From contig NC_037265.1 in the NCBI RefSeq assembly GCF_000002425.4, forward strand, positions 16,332,760-16,396,759: a stretch of DNA of 64,000 bases. Reading direction: 5' to 3'. The position numbers and the translations under genes were made by a program. Below are positions 1 to 11,575 of the stretch, piece by piece. The first letter of the stretch is position 1, and each line of letters starts with the position of its first letter. This stretch comes from Physcomitrium patens. Lineage: Eukaryota > Streptophyta > Bryopsida > Funariales > Funariaceae. The notes under the pieces are model-generated. The model searched no databases. It worked only from the letters and a program-made list of their open reading frames with translations, and was not told where the DNA came from.

Positions 1-189
1 CTTGTTTGGATTAAAACATTCAAGAAAAAAAAAAAAAAAAATTGTTTCAAAGTATATTTTTAAAACAACGATTGGATTATTTTTTAGATAAAATAACTTA
101 CTACTATCAAAAATATAGAATGCAACTTCTCAACATTACAGAAGAATTATTGTATTATACTAAAAAATATAACTAAAATCATGGATATG

Positions 190-1134
190 ATAAAAAAATA
201 AAATCAATTGAATTTCCTTGTACTAAAGATGAAGTAGTTCTTCAACAAAGTATTCGATTGGTGGATTTTAAAAAATTAGATGAAGCATTAACAAAATATT
301 TATTATAATTACTTATGTGGAAAGTCCAATAGTATTAACTCAAAGTGATTCTTCAAAAGATAAATTTAAAGAGTTAAAAAATGATATTTTTATCCCTGAA
401 GAATATCAAGTTATTACTATAACAACATCATATCTTGAAAAACATGGTCGAAGCTTATGTCGATTGACAACAAAAAGAAATTTGAGTATTTGCATGTTTG
501 GGATGCAATCTTCATATGGAAATATTAGATGATATGTTTAATATTCATATATTATTTAATTTTAATTTAATTTTTAAATTTTCTATATATTATGGTTATA
601 TATTTTAATATTATTAATTATTTTTTTATAATTAGATATCATGTAGGTATGTTTAAATTAAATTAGAACATTATGATTTATCTCAAGAATTGGCAAGGTA
701 TACTTGTCATATTTTTAAAAAATCATATAGAATTTTATTTGAATATTTGGATAGTAATCCAATTATTGAAATATTTTTACATAGCAAAGTTTGTATTGGT
801 GGCAATCTGTTCACTTCATTTGCTATTACAAGGAATTTTAATTATAATCCTCATAAAAATGAAGATGATTATGATTTTGGTTTTTTAATATGGCTTTGCA
901 AAGGTAATAAGTTATTATTTTATATTTTTTAGAATTTAAAGTGTTGATAATTTTTAAAGTATATTTTTTAATTAAAATTTTTATATACTAAAAATAAATT
1001 ATTTATTATATGTAGATCTATTGGAAAAAAATGACTTGGCTATATTTTGTTTTCCAAAAGCATCAATCATGTTTAAACCCAAAGATGGTGATATTTGTGT
1101 TTTTACACCGAGTGAACTTTTACATTGTATATAA
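190..1134 (+). pseudogene. Decayed intron-containing gene, possible 2OG-Fe(II) dioxygenase-like domain
   Basis: Not firmly recognised. A reading frame at 317-532 is followed by a second exon-like frame open from 657 to 903. That frame contains the stretch NFNYNPHKNEDDYDFGF. A GT at 904 and a TAG ending at 1015 bound a 112-bp AT-rich intron that joins in phase (phase 1) to 1016-1134. The joined exon encodes GDICVFTPSELLHC and ends at TAA 1132-1134. The order PH-K-x-(D/E)...FGF...GD-x-x-x-F...L-x-H is what the double-stranded beta-helix core of 2OG-Fe(II) oxygenases (TET/JBP-like families included) looks like, with the first metal-binding HxD apparently changed to HxN. No start codon, 5' end or continuation is clear, and the upstream frame 190-306 ends in TAA. 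An inverted relative lies at 23160-23524. The family assignment is inference; the paired frames and matching splice phase are visible. Confidence 0.35.
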
Positions 1135-1729
1135 CATCTCTAAGAAAAAAATCTATTAGAACTAGCATTTTTTCAAAAATACTCACTTTACAAGCAAATG
1201 AGGTGATTGATGGATTCAAAAGGACCATAAAAAATAAAATATATAGACAAGAAAAGAAATTTCTTTTCTTTCGTTTCTGAAATTTTAAATAATAGCAACT
1301 AAAGAATTTAAAGAGTTGTTGAAATTTTTGGAATCTTTTTGGAAAAGAAATACATTTATGAAGAACATTTGATGGAAAGTCCATTTTCTATCAAAAAAAT
1401 TATGATGAATTCATAATCTTGTATTTTTTATCATTTTTTTGTAATTTTGGATGTATGCTTGAATTGAGCTTGTTGTAAAGGTTCTTGTGGTTTTTAACTA
1501 AGTTAACTTTAGCATGTACAAATAGATTTTTGAGATTTTGGAGTTTTATCTCATTATTGTGTATTGTAAGTAGTTCTGGATGTTTGTCATGAAAAAAAAC
1601 TAGATTTGTCTTATTAGTTATTTTGGCTTTCTTTACTTTTTAAACTCGATGTTTCTTAATTGACTGTTGTAATGCTTTGCAAAGTGTTTTATTTTATTTT
1701 TATTTTTAAATTAGAGCATTTGCAAGTTT

Positions 1730-1732
<3 letters not shown>

Positions 1733-1763
<31 letters not shown>
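1733..1763. repeat. Poly(T) homopolymer, 31 nt
   Basis: Uninterrupted run of T. It could be a reversed poly(A) tail of a retroposed sequence, but no flanking duplication or gene body was recognised. Confidence 0.9.
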
Positions 1764-2879
1764 CATTGCTTTATATTTAAATTCTTTAGTTGCTTATATA
1801 TACGGTGTTCTTAGCTACAACAGATTGGTGATTTTGTATGGGAGCAATATTATTTATCGAAGTATGCTAGTCGATGCAAGTGTGTGTATTGAGTATATGT
1901 TAGAATTAAGGTGAGTGTGAAGGTGATGGCATTCTTTGACTATGTTGACCTTGGCATGTTGAAAGATACTTTTGAGATTTTAGAATTTTATTTTAAACCT
2001 AAATCCAAAGATTGACCTTTGATTTAAGATTTTTGAGAACATATATAATAGTATTTGTTTAATAGAGTGAAAGATCGTAAAAATCCATACTTAATATTGA
2101 TGAAGGTCAATAATTATAGATATTTGCTAAAAAATAAGATTTACGTTGATTGTATAGGTGTTGCTCGATACTATATTAGCTTCTATAGAATTAATTGGAA
2201 AAAATATATACAATCTATTAGATAATTTTTTTTTAAGATTTAGAATTTAAGATTTAGAAATTTATGTATTCTTTTAGTTTTTGATATTTTTTAAAATATC
2301 TTTAAATATTACTATCTTTAGATCTTTATAACTTATTTATAATTATTTAAATTTATATGTTTTATATGTCATTGAAAAGATAATAAAATTAACTATCTAA
2401 AATAATAAATTTTATTTTATATTTTTTATTAATTTTTATTAATCACAATGCACAAATATGACCCAACAATATATACTTTGTAGATCATTTTTATGCAACA
2501 AATATGTCTGGTTTACCAATTTCTTTGAAATACGTGTAATAAATTTTTTTTATTGTACAGCGGATCATATATCCATATTTGATGGTCAATTTAATTGGAA
2601 ATGTGATTGTGAATACTCTTATGACATGTTAATATCCATAAGAGGCTTTGTATACTTAATATGAGGCATAATGTCAACATACAATCAACAATTTCTATTA
2701 TTTTAGTCCAAAATGATAAAACTATAATTTTGCTTATAATACTTTGTTCATGATAAATGTAAAGGTGTATCATATACCAAAAGAATTGCTGTAAAAATTA
2801 GCTAAGAAAGACTTAAAAATTAGAAAATCTAATAAGAATTTTGTTTAAAATTAATTTTTTAAATTTTACCTTAAAAAAT

Positions 2880-3250
2880 AAAATAAAATCAAATCAAATA
2901 AAAATCAACAATATTTTTTATTTGTAACTAAAAAATTTTAACTGAAATCCAAAAATGAATATTATATCATTAAAAATTTCTTAAAAAAATTAATTAAAGT
3001 AAATTCAAAAATTACAATAATTTAAAAAAACTTATATATAAAATCATGATTTCAAAATTTGGCTATTTTAAAAAAATAGAAACATATTTTTCTCATAATT
3101 AAAAATTAATAAAATAAATCTATAAATATGCCTTGTATTATTGAAATCTCCTTAAAAAACTAGTCAAAAAAAATTCAAAAATTACAAAACTTGAAAAAAA
3201 ATTATATATAAATTTTTTTTAAACATTTTATTTTAAAAAAAATTATTAAA
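2880..3250. repeat. Diverged units related to the ~170-bp AT-rich repeat
   Basis: Two or so degenerate units sharing the order ATCA-x-CA/ATT...TTTTT(A)n...CTCATAA...TCTA-AAA-TGCC...TTATTGAAAT with the three clearer units at 22121-22600 and a lone one near 4960-5140. Boundaries are approximate because of divergence and long A runs. Confidence 0.45.
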
Positions 3251-4232
3251 TATATTTTTAATTATTTCCAATTATCTAATCAGTGGTCCCTTAGATGATG
3301 AGGCAGCATCCTCTTTACCATTTGATTGAAGCAATAGATTATTTAATATACCTAAAAATTTGTTTGATTGTACCATGTTAAACTCAATTAATTTTGATTT
3401 TTAAATAAAATCTATTATATCATAAATTAGTGACATTTGAGCTAATCTTGAAAGATCTTTAAACAATGAAAAATTCTTCTTTAATTCTTTCAATACCTAA
3501 GATTAATTTCTTTTTTTTAATATAATTTTTAAGAACCATATTTATTTTTTCTTGTCAATTGCATTTGTGCCTAAAGTCCACTTGAACAAATGAATCAAAT
3601 AGTGATTTTACATAAAAATTAGATATAAAATAAAATGAAAAAAAATTAAGTTCATTTAAATATTATGATAAATTTTAAGTCATTATTCAAGCGGATAGGT
3701 ATACATAATTTTCTATGTATTATACAAAGCAAATATCCAAGTTAAGAAAGTTGATCAACTTTGAGACCTTCAATGATCAAAAAGAATGCAACTAGATTCT
3801 TATTTAGTAACAAAGGCATTTTATGATTGTATCAAATCACACTCAAATTTGTAATTAATAATTATCTTGAATATAGGATGAAAATTTACTTTTATAAGAG
3901 TTAATCTATTAGTACCAAAAGCTTATATCATAAATATTTTAGATACACAAGTTTGAGTATTGATATAATATTTGTTTTTGTTAATATTTTATATAATTAG
4001 AAATATTCATAATATAAATAATTATTTCAAATGCTTTTCATAAGAAGATGTATTTATAGTTGAAGATCTTATTACTACTTTCACATGTTGGTATTTCATA
4101 TTTAGTACTTTTTAAATTTTTGTATATAGTTATAATAAAAAATATATAATATTAGAAGTATTTATTCTAATCACTTAAAATATCACTTAATAATATAATG
4201 ATGTATTTAAATAATAAATTGATCAAATTTTA

Positions 4233-4960
4233 GGATATAAGATTATATGTGTATCCAAAAAAATTGGCATACTTTTTTTGGGATTTTGGATTGTTCAACT
4301 CCTTTTTTCTTCTTTAAATTTAGGATTTAAGTTTTAGGATTATATATAATCAAATTTAAAATTTTAGCATTTAAAATTACATGTATATCTGAAAAAAATT
4401 AGTATATTTTTTTTAAAATTTTGAATTCACTTATCTTCTTATTTTAAAAGAATGTGATTTTAATGGTATAATAAAATTGATCTATATCTTTTCTATATAG
4501 TAGATGTAGAAACTTTGGCTTCTAAAGATAGAGTTGATTTTTTGATTTACAAAGAATTTTAATAATTTAAAATTATTTATATATCTATTTTGAAATGTTA
4601 TGAATTTAGTAGAATATTTAGTTTTTTTCAAAAAATGTACAATTTAGATAATATAGGTTTAGGATTTAAAATTTAAGATTACATGTCTGTTTCCAAAAAA
4701 TTAACATATTTTTTTTTTAAATTTTGAGTTGACATATTCTACCTCTTCCATTTTTAAAGGTTTAAGTTTTGATGGTACAATTAATTTTACTTATAATTCT
4801 TTTATTTGATAGATATAAATACTTTGACTTTTAAATGTAGAATTGACTTTGTTTTAAGTGAAGAGTTTTAATATTTTGAAGAGAACTACCATCATATTTT
4901 AGAATATTATGAATCTAGTGGTATATTTAGTTTTTTCAAAAAACATATGATTTGGATGAT
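4233..4960. repeat. Tandem repeat, period about 315 bp, two units plus a partial
   Basis: Units beginning near 4350 and 4665 share, in order, a TTAGGATTTAAAATT-like start, an ATTACATGT segment, a long T run, TTTTGAATT/GAGTTGAC, a GATGGTA/AATGGTATAA block, TAGATGTAGAAACTTTG and a closing TTTAGTTTTTTCAAAAAA. A partial unit precedes them from about 4233. Similar short motifs recur at 22600-22700. Confidence 0.5.
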
Positions 4961-5159
4961 ATGTAAGATTTAATTTTTTTAAAATGAATTTATAATATAT
5001 TTTTTTTTCATATTTAAAGATTTACAAAAAAATCTACTAATGTGCTACATATCAATAGGATTGCTTTGAAAAATCAATCATATGATATTTAAATCTTTTT
5101 AAAATTGGATAAAAATTTCATAATCAAAATTTATAATATATTTTCCCATCAGTTTCTCT

Positions 5160-5749
5160 CATTATGTCACTTTGCAAATCTTGCACTTCCAGATGCAAGT
5201 CAAAGAAGATCACTCCTCCTCAAGACTTACCTCAACCGTCGAACCCCTTAATTGAAGTCCGCCTCGCTTCACTACTCTTCTTTATTTAAAGGAGGTGGTT
5301 TGTAGTCATTCAGTGAATAATCCACTTAGAAAAAGCCAACCGTTTAGGCCTCATTTCTCAGGATCTTGTATCCACCTCATAAAAGCTTCACAAGAGTTAC
5401 CTCTCATAAAGTCTCCTCGGGCTGGAATCTTTTCAAAGTTGCTTCTCTGTCAAGAAATCTACACCACTTTTCCCTCTTCCTGAGCATAGGTTTCTTCTAC
5501 GACATTTCCCTTCCCTATTGAACGGAAAGTATCCTCATCTTCTTAATACGCCACGAGGTTGTTCATGTTGGTTCACATCCGTCAGTTCTTCAACTCCTTT
5601 CGTGTAGACATCTCTTGTCTATACTTCCCAACTTTCTTATTGAAGGCCATAACCAATCCTTGCACATGTCTCTAGTTTCGCTCATTAATCCACTGAAACT
5701 TATGTAGCGGATAGCCTTCGAAAGTACATAGATACTGCACTCCTCTAAC
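5160..5749 (-). pseudogene. Element F, 3' part: plant-style gypsy pol C-terminus (chromodomain-like)
   Basis: Read on the minus strand from 5749, the sequence encodes, with stops, VQYLCTFEGYPLHKFQW. This resembles the C-terminal chromodomain-like segment of plant Ty3/gypsy polyproteins. It continues the reading that is interrupted at 20542 by insertion of A1: the 5-bp ATCGG flanks A1 on both sides. The rest of this stretch, down to about 5160 where base composition drops back to AT-rich, would be the untranslated 3' region and LTR remnant of F. No terminal repeat was identified. The + strand frame 5295-5483 looks spurious. Confidence 0.5.
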
Positions 5750-5754
5750 ATCGG
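5750..5754. repeat. Target-site duplication of A1, left copy (ATCGG)
   Basis: ATCGG directly precedes the A1 LTR terminus here and directly follows the other LTR at 20537-20541. Five bp is the usual duplication of Ty3/gypsy integrases. Confidence 0.9.
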
Positions 5755-5915
5755 TGTCATGGACACAGAATACAGACTTGATATCTACCAAGAAGTTCAA
5801 GAAGAACTGGCAAGAACTAGATTAATCAGATGAATACAAGAACAACACCAGAGAGGTGAGCTAGAGCTCCAAGAGATGTGTTGTCGAGACTGAAGAACTC
5901 TTCAACCTCGATCCC

Positions 5916-5925
5916 AATATATACT
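5916..5925 (-). promoter_or_regulatory. TATA box of A1 3' LTR
   Basis: AGTATATATT on the element strand, about 40 bp downstream of the GAA/TTC array and before the presumed R region. The same arrangement exists in the 5' LTR. Confidence 0.55.
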
Positions 5926-5965
5926 CCTATTTAGGAAGCTTCTCAAGCAACTTCTACCAACTAAG

Positions 5966-6155
5966 AAGCTTCTAGAAGGTTCTAGAGACTTGCTTCTAGA
6001 AGGTTCTAGAAACTTATCTCTAGAAGGTTCTAAGGACTATGTCCCTAATATCTTCTACCAACTAAGAAGCTTCTAGAAGGTTCCAGAAACTTGCTTCCAG
6101 AAGATTCTAGAAGCTTGTCTCTAGAAGGTTCTAGAAACTTGTCTCTAGAAGGTTC
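5966..6155. promoter_or_regulatory. Heat-shock-element array in U3 of A1 3' LTR
   Basis: Runs of alternating GAA and TTC pentamers with exact 2-nt spacing. GAAnnTTCnnGAAnnTTC spans 5966-5983. TTCnnGAAnnTTCnnGAA spans 5995-6012. A five-unit run spans 6066-6088, a four-unit run 6095-6112 and a three-unit run 6124-6136. Pairs lie at 6024-6031 and 6148-6155. This is the canonical binding pattern of heat-shock factor trimers. Most units are minor variants of CTTCTAGAAGGTTCTAGAA. Confidence 0.8.
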
Positions 6156-6175
6156 TAAGGACTATGTCCCTAACA

Positions 6176-6190
6176 TCACCCCCTCTTTTA
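6176..6190 (-). other. Polypurine tract of A1
   Basis: TAAAAGAGGGGGTGA on the element strand, ending immediately before the 3' LTR. This is the expected primer for plus-strand synthesis. Confidence 0.85.
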
Positions 6191-6225
6191 GCTTCGAGGT
6201 CTCTGAGAAGCAATGTTGTTGTCAA

Positions 6226-6579
6226 TCAGTACCAACGTAAGAAAATGAAGATTTGTCGCATAACGTCTGCTATGAACTCCAACTGTTGTTCACGAGGTAA
6301 GTGGTTCATCGGCCCTTGAAGCCAATGGTAGTGGCCCACTCTTTCAACTTCTGACGAAGAATGAACTTCAGTGTCTTCATTGTAAAATTGTCCTGCAAAT
6401 ATGCCTTTTGGTTGACCATCGTAAGCAGACTCGGACTCAAATACAATCACCAGTGATCGGTTACTTGGTATCCTCCGTCGTCATCGTGGTGCAGGTGGTT
6501 CTTCATCTCGGGGTCGCCTTCGTGAACTAGTTGGTTGAGATAATCTGACTGGCATAGTATCTATCTCTTGGCTATCCAT
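6226..6579 (-). pseudogene. A1 ORF3, extra small ORF after pol (one internal TGA)
   Basis: ATG at 6577-6579 opens a frame of about 117 codons ending at 6226, with a single internal TGA (probably from CGA) about 37 codons in. It lies between the pol end (6710) and the polypurine tract. Its protein is homologous to the intact 140-residue ORF3 of A2: both start MDSQ/MESQ, share RLSQP followed by an Arg-rich stretch, and end with GHYxWLxGPxNHL...I-I-FL. I recognise no known domain. The middle is shorter here than in A2. Conservation between two copies whose LTRs are unrelated argues that it was once a functional element gene, possibly a nucleic-acid-binding or accessory protein given the basic N-terminus. 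That role is speculation. Confidence 0.65.
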
Positions 6580-6709
6580 ATCAGAAGACCAAACTATGGC
6601 TACTGAAAAAATTCTATTTTATCTTGAAGAAATAACTACATCAACTACGAATTTTGGTGGTGCTCTCTCCCTTTCTTATATTCTTGGGTGACCAAGCTTC
6701 AGAAAGAAG

Positions 6710-7422
6710 CTATTGTCGAACCGACTTATGTTTATGAGGATGTTGTTGATGAAACTCCTATACCTTTCACGGCGCATTGGTGAGATTTTCAGCTGGCTCC
6801 CACGTTCATTCATTAATGTCATAGCCGCACCAATGAACAAGATATTTCAACTTACCCCACCTTCGCCGTGAATCCAGCACCTTTTCAACCTCGTATTCCT
6901 TGTGGTTCTCGATCTCAATACTAGGTGGCGGACATTGCACTCTTCCAGGAAAAGACGACTCTCGATAAGGCTCCAACAAAGAAACATGAAAGACTGGATG
7001 TACTTTCATAGAAGCCGGTAATTCCAGACAGTACGCCACTGGATTGATTTGCTTTTGGATGATAAATGGTCCCAATCTTCGATAGTCTAACTTATCACAT
7101 GGTTGCTTGGTCTTGATATTCCGTCAAAGAAGCCATGCTTTATCTCCAATTTTGAAAGTAGGTGCTTGATTCTGAAATCTATCTGCAGACGCCTTGTAGG
7201 ATTCTTGAGCGGATTGTAATTGAAGCTTCAACGTATTTTGAAGCTCTGATAGTTGTTTCGCAAATCCTTCAGCTGCTGGATTGTTATTTGTGATGGACTG
7301 AATAAATCAAGCTTTGGATGATACCCATAGTTGGAAAAGAATGGTGTGTATTGAGTCGACGCATGGAGGGTGTTGTTATATGCAAACTCAGCTAGCGACA
7401 GATATGTGGTCCAATCGTCTTG
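6710..7422 (-). pseudogene. A1 integrase C-terminus and chromodomain
   Basis: Downstream of the catalytic core the minus-strand reading gives the GPF-x-I...INPVAY...[13 protein letters not shown] module typical of Ty3/gypsy integrase C-terminal domains. It is followed by a chromodomain: [23 protein letters not shown] and TWEP. The chromodomain normally tethers the integration complex to modified histone tails. A TGA splits it between GYDINE and TWEP, and further stops follow before the TAG near 6710. The part between 7076 and 7422 has several stops and frame changes relative to A2. Confidence 0.8.
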
Positions 7423-8295
7423 CTAATAGTTGATGTTGCATCGTAAGTATTGTTCCAAGACTTGGTTCACCCGTTCCGTTTGACCGTGAGTTTGAGGATG
7501 AAAAGTCGAAGAAAGCTTGATATCCACCTTCAGTATTTCAAAGAGAGATCTCCAAAACTTTGATACGAACTGGGTTCTTTGATCTGATACGATATCATCT
7601 GGTAGTCCATGATATTGATACACATTATCGAGAAAGAGTCTTGCTGTGACTTCACTGGAAGATGTCTTCTTGCAAGGGATAAAGTGTGCCATTTTTGTAA
7701 GCCGATCTACCACGACAAAGATGCTGTCAAATGAGTTCGATGATGGTAGGTCCGTGATGAAGTCCATGGAAATTGAAGACCATGGTCGACGTGGAATCGG
7801 CAATGGCTGTAGGAGTCCATAAGAGCGATGCCGAGGATTCTTGGATCTTGAACACATGTCGCAGGAGAGGACAAAATCTTTCACATCCTTCCACATTTGG
7901 GGCCACCAAAAATCTCGAGAAATAAGCTCTAAGGTCTTGTTGAATCCAAAATGTCCCGCAGCTAGAAAATCGTGGCGAGATTGAAGAACTCGGAGTCGTG
8001 CTGGTCCTTTTGGGATATATAATCGCTCTTCAAAGTATAAAAGATCTCCCTCCACCTTGAACTTGTCGTCATTGGCACGTTGCTTAATATCAATGGCTAC
8101 TGAATCTTCAATGGTTACGGCATGTACCTGATTCAGGAAGTCAGCATCAATTGGCATATTAGTAGCGCAAAGCTGAAATTGCTCTGGCTTCAACAATATC
8201 ATACATTGTTGATCAAACGCTACTTCTCCAGCCTTTGGTACAAGATACGATCTCCTCGATAAGGCATCAGATAGTCCTTATTCCTTTCCAGGTCG
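7423..8295 (-). pseudogene. A1 integrase, zinc-binding and catalytic core
   Basis: The 259-codon open frame 7423-8202 contains the HHCC zinc finger (SRHDFLAAGHFG ... CDMCSRSK), the first catalytic Asp in SMDFITDLP, the second in VSDQRTQF, and the catalytic Glu in HGQTERV, with 35 residues between the last two as in Ty3-type integrases. Two consensus positions are altered (DQRT for DRGT, THG for TDG). The frame stops at TAG/TAA near 7423, where A2 reads on into QDDW. The region 8203-8295 links to RNase H with stops. The first half of the frame is the tether region between RNase H and integrase. Confidence 0.88.
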
Positions 8296-8706
8296 TTAAG
8301 TGATAATAAAATCGAATCTAGATAGCAACATACTCCATCCAGCTTGACGTCGATTTAGAACTCGAGCCGACATGAAATACTCCAAATTCTTGTGATCTGT
8401 GTATATGATCAATGGGTGTGCAGCTCCTTCAAGAAAGTGATGCCATTCTTGGAAAGAATCCACTATAGCAAGAAGTTCCTTATCATGGATCTCATGATTG
8501 ATTTCAGCAGAAGAGAACTTTCGAGAATAGAATGCAATCAGATGGAGCTTCTTATCTTCTCCCATTTGTGAAAGTACAGCTCCCAAAGCAAAATCCGAAG
8601 TATCAGTTTCTAAATAGAAGGCCTTTGTAAAGTTTGGATGTATCAAGATTGGATCCATAGTAAATGCGGTCTTCAGGTTTTGAAACGCCTTCTCCGCTAG
8701 AGGTCC
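8296..8706 (-). pseudogene. A1 RNase H domain
   Basis: Minus-strand frame with ETDTSDFALGAVLSQ (first catalytic Asp), the HPIAFYSRK-like segment, EINHEIHDKELLAI (catalytic Glu) and YTDHKNLEYF (Asp). It lies directly after RT. The frame is separated from RT by an in-frame TAG at 8707, apparently from TGG, and ends in a stop near 8296 after RFDFIIT. Confidence 0.88.
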
Positions 8707-9729
8707 CTATTCCAGCTTATCCTTACATGTCAACCGAGTGAGAGAAGCAGCAACTTGAGAGTAATTCTTGATGAAGATCCGATAGAAGTTGGCAAAACTA
8801 AGAAAGCATTGTACATCTCTAACCGTCTTCGGAACCTCCCAAGACATGATTGCTTCCACCTTCTTGGGGTCCATCTTCAAGCCTTCCGTAGTTGCAACGA
8901 ACCCCAGAAACTCCATCTCTATTTGGTGAAATAAACACTTCTCCAACTTGGCATATAGTCCTCGCTCGCGTAGTTTCTCTAAGACCAAACGAACGAGCTT
9001 TTCATGCTCTTCCTCATTTTTGGAGAATATCAAAATATCATCCAAATAGATGACAACAAAATCGTCAAGGTACTCTCGGAAAATATCATTCATCATATAT
9101 TGAAAGACCGCTGGAGCATTGGTAAGACCAAAGGGCATGACATTATATTCAAAATGGCCATACCTTGTACGGAACGCTGTCTTCCACTCATCTCCTTCCT
9201 TGATTCGTATGAGGTTGTAAGCTCCTCTTAGATCAGTTTTTGTAAAGATCCTTGCACGTCCAAGTTGTTCTAAGAAACCAAAAATCAAGGGTAACGGGTA
9301 ACGATTCTTCTTTGTTACCTTGTTGAGGCCTCGATAGTCCACGCACATCTGCAACGAGCCATCTTTCTTCTTCACAAATAAGATGGGTGCTCCAACTAAC
9401 GATTTTGAATGACGGATGAAGTTCTTGGCTAGATTCTCGTCAATGTACTTTCGCAACTCTGCCAACTCTATCTGCGATAGATTGTAGATTGGGCCAAAAG
9501 GTGGTTGTGCTCCTTCCTGTAAGTCTATGGCGCAATCATATGGTCTGTGTTCCAGTAGCATGTCGACATTTTTCTTTTGAAACACGTCTTTAAAATCCTT
9601 ATATTGCTCCGGTATACTTGTTGTCGAGATCTTCTCCTCGGTAGTTGGAGCCGCATAAATGACAAACAGTGTGCCTCCCTTGGACAATCTTATAAATGCT
9701 CTTGCTCCAATAAATAAGGATTTCTCTAT
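8707..9729 (-). pseudogene. A1 reverse transcriptase
   Basis: A long open frame (326 codons from 9687, open back to 9729) covers the whole RT palm and fingers. It carries [46 protein letters not shown] and the active site YLDDILIFS, followed by the FLGF thumb motif. The domain itself looks catalytically complete. It is bounded by an in-frame TGA at 9730 and the TAG at 8707. Confidence 0.9.
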
Positions 9730-10184
9730 TCAGGGTTTTCTACTAGGCTTGCTCTTGGGTGGTTTTGTGGGAAAGGTCATCTTCCGCAACTTCCAATCTA
9801 TGGATGGGTTATGCTTTTCCAACCAGGAAAGAATAAGAATAATAGGATTTGATGGGGTTCTAATAATATTGAAAATAATATGACTACTATGGCCCTTAAA
9901 CGTCACTTCTATAGGTTCTGATTCATGGGTGACACTACCAGTCAATAAAGGTCTTCCATCTATGACCTCAACGTGAACAGGTTTGGATTTTTGTACTTAA
10001 GGGATCTTATGACGCTTTGCAAATTCTTCGTCTAAAAAACAAGCAGATGCTCCTGAATCTAATAATGCTAAGGTTCTCAGTTTCTGAGGGCCAATAAGTA
10101 AAGGGATTGTAAAACAAAGGGCAGGTTGAGCGGAAAGAAAGGAACCTGGTTGTTGTTGCGATATTTCACTGTCCAGCCGCACGA
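9730..10184 (-). pseudogene. A1 aspartic protease
   Basis: The minus-strand frame 9997-10182 contains LLDSGASACFLD, the DSG active site of retropepsins, in the -1 frame relative to gag. A TAA at 9997 and a TGA at 9730 interrupt it. The second half (9730-9945) matches A2 through SNPxILxLSWL. B1 is inserted immediately upstream at 10185, so the gag/pol overlap is on the other side of B1 at 18826. Confidence 0.8.
10181..10184. repeat. Target duplication of B1, left copy (imperfect, ACGA)
   Basis: ACGA here versus ACGG at 18826-18829. On the element strand the 5' flank is CCGT and the 3' flank TCGT, a 4-bp duplication with one C/T difference. Comparison with A2 shows the uninterrupted target read ACCGTGC. 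Confidence 0.6.
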
Positions 10185-11513
10185 TGTCGTATTACGTGCT
10201 TTCCTACTCGAGAACGCGCCGGGCGTCTGGCTGTAGAAGGTAGTATGGAGATTTGCCGATAGTCACGCAGTCTATCAGTTTTTGACTGCTGGAATATAAA
10301 CGACTGCAACAATGTACAATAAATCTATACGGGTGCTCTTCGACTGCTTGTCGAAGTCCTTTTTGCTCCAGCCGATAGGTCTCTAGACGTTACAGAGAAC
10401 CCCGAACAACCCAAACTGTTAATCTTCAATACCCCTTTGTACTTACGATCTTATATCCACTGACTGTCCTGTTAGATTAACCCAATAAATTTCATTCACT
10501 CCGCATACTCAATCCTATAGACACCCCTTTAATCCTTCAATCACAGACGTAACTCGATTTTACAAAACAGTCAAGAGTATTCAAACCCACTTCATTTAAA
10601 AATCTCGATTCACCATTACAATACTGACTCCAGCAGTGATTGCCTCAGTCTTCCCAAAACTCTACGAAGAAGAAAAATCCAAATTCTATGTCTTTCCTTC
10701 CCCGATCCGAAGCATGAAGCTCCTTTCTCTAATTTCCCTGATCTTCAAAAACCTCCAATGAAAACCGAACTGGTAACCTTGCAAAAGCTTGAAAACTAGC
10801 TCCCCCCTAGATTCCCTTGAAAAAAAAAACCCCCCCCAAAACTATATCCTACCTAACCTTATCCTCTGAATTTCTTCAATCTTCCGTCTTAGATCCGAAA
10901 TTGGCTCCCACCTCAAGCTTGGATCCGAAATTGGCTCTCGCCGTCAAGCTTTCTCCTCCGTTTTTGCCTTTAAGAATCCATTTACCGAAAACAACGTTCC
11001 CTGAGACGGCACAGAGAACAGGACAGCCTGAAACAGAATCGAACCCCGTAATCGGGACCACATTGAGTCGCCCGACCAATTCAGGTCCTATATTGGTAAA
11101 GATGCCCGTAGTAACCTGGATGTTCCCGTAATTGGGTCAAATTGGTCCTCGCGTCAGATTGGCTAAGACCCGTAGTAAGACCTGGATTTCCCGTAACTAG
11201 ACTGCATTGGGTTGCCCTACCAATACAGGTCTCATATGGGGTAAGAGGACCTGGATTGGATTATCAAAATTGGATCCAATTGGCTCCTCGAACCCGTCGT
11301 GTGAATTGGTCCTTCTCTTCCTGCTGACTCCCGTTATTGGAATCGAATGGAGCATTCCAGTATGCCCCGGCTGACTATAACGGAGTCACTGAACCTGACC
11401 ACTCAGTATTTGTACTGGAGTTGGTCGATGCTCCCAATATTCGAGGTAACTGAATATTAATAAAATTCCCCTTTCTTTTTATTTTCACTGTATACTCGTG
11501 TTACAACACGACA
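10185..11513 (-). repeat. B1 3' LTR (1329 bp)
   Basis: Starts TGTCGT and ends ACGACA as an inverted terminal repeat. It abuts the polypurine tract at 11514. It contains a C/G-rich block (about 11030-11400) with short internal repeats built around CCCGTAAT and CCAATTCAGGTC. Confidence 0.93.
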
Positions 11514-11526
11514 TCCACCCCCTTTG
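11514..11526 (-). other. Polypurine tract of B1
   Basis: CAAAGGGGGTGGA on the element strand, directly before the 3' LTR. The next upstream bases, CCGGAGGATGCAC, are the site used by two other family-B insertions in this window. Confidence 0.85.
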
Positions 11527-11575
11527 AACCTGTGCATCCTCCGGTATGCACCAATTTATCCAATTGCTGTTTGAT

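Larger units (their letters stand above)
1135..5159. other. AT-rich non-coding stretch with diverged repeats
   Basis: About 4 kb of very AT-rich DNA in which I see no supportable gene. It holds a T homopolymer, two sets of diverged tandem repeats (listed separately) and long A/T runs. The segment near 3870-3985 has an inverted relative near 22960-23080. The stretch is therefore probably the body of a dispersed repeat that also includes the dioxygenase-like frame at its left end. Short open frames such as that at 2458-2664 show no recognisable motif and have the composition expected by chance. Confidence 0.6.
5755..6175 (-). repeat. A1 3' LTR (421 bp)
   Basis: Termini read TGTTAGGGACATAG at the element-5' side and CCATGACA at the other end, forming short TG...CA ends. 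It pairs with 20140-20536 (397 bp). The length difference comes from an extra repeat in the GAA/TTC-rich U3 part. The polypurine tract abuts it at 6176. Confidence 0.92.

Noticed and set aside
5295..5483. 62-codon + strand open frame in a GC-richer stretch
   Set aside because: The opposite strand carries the recognisable gypsy C-terminal reading of element F; this frame shows no motif.
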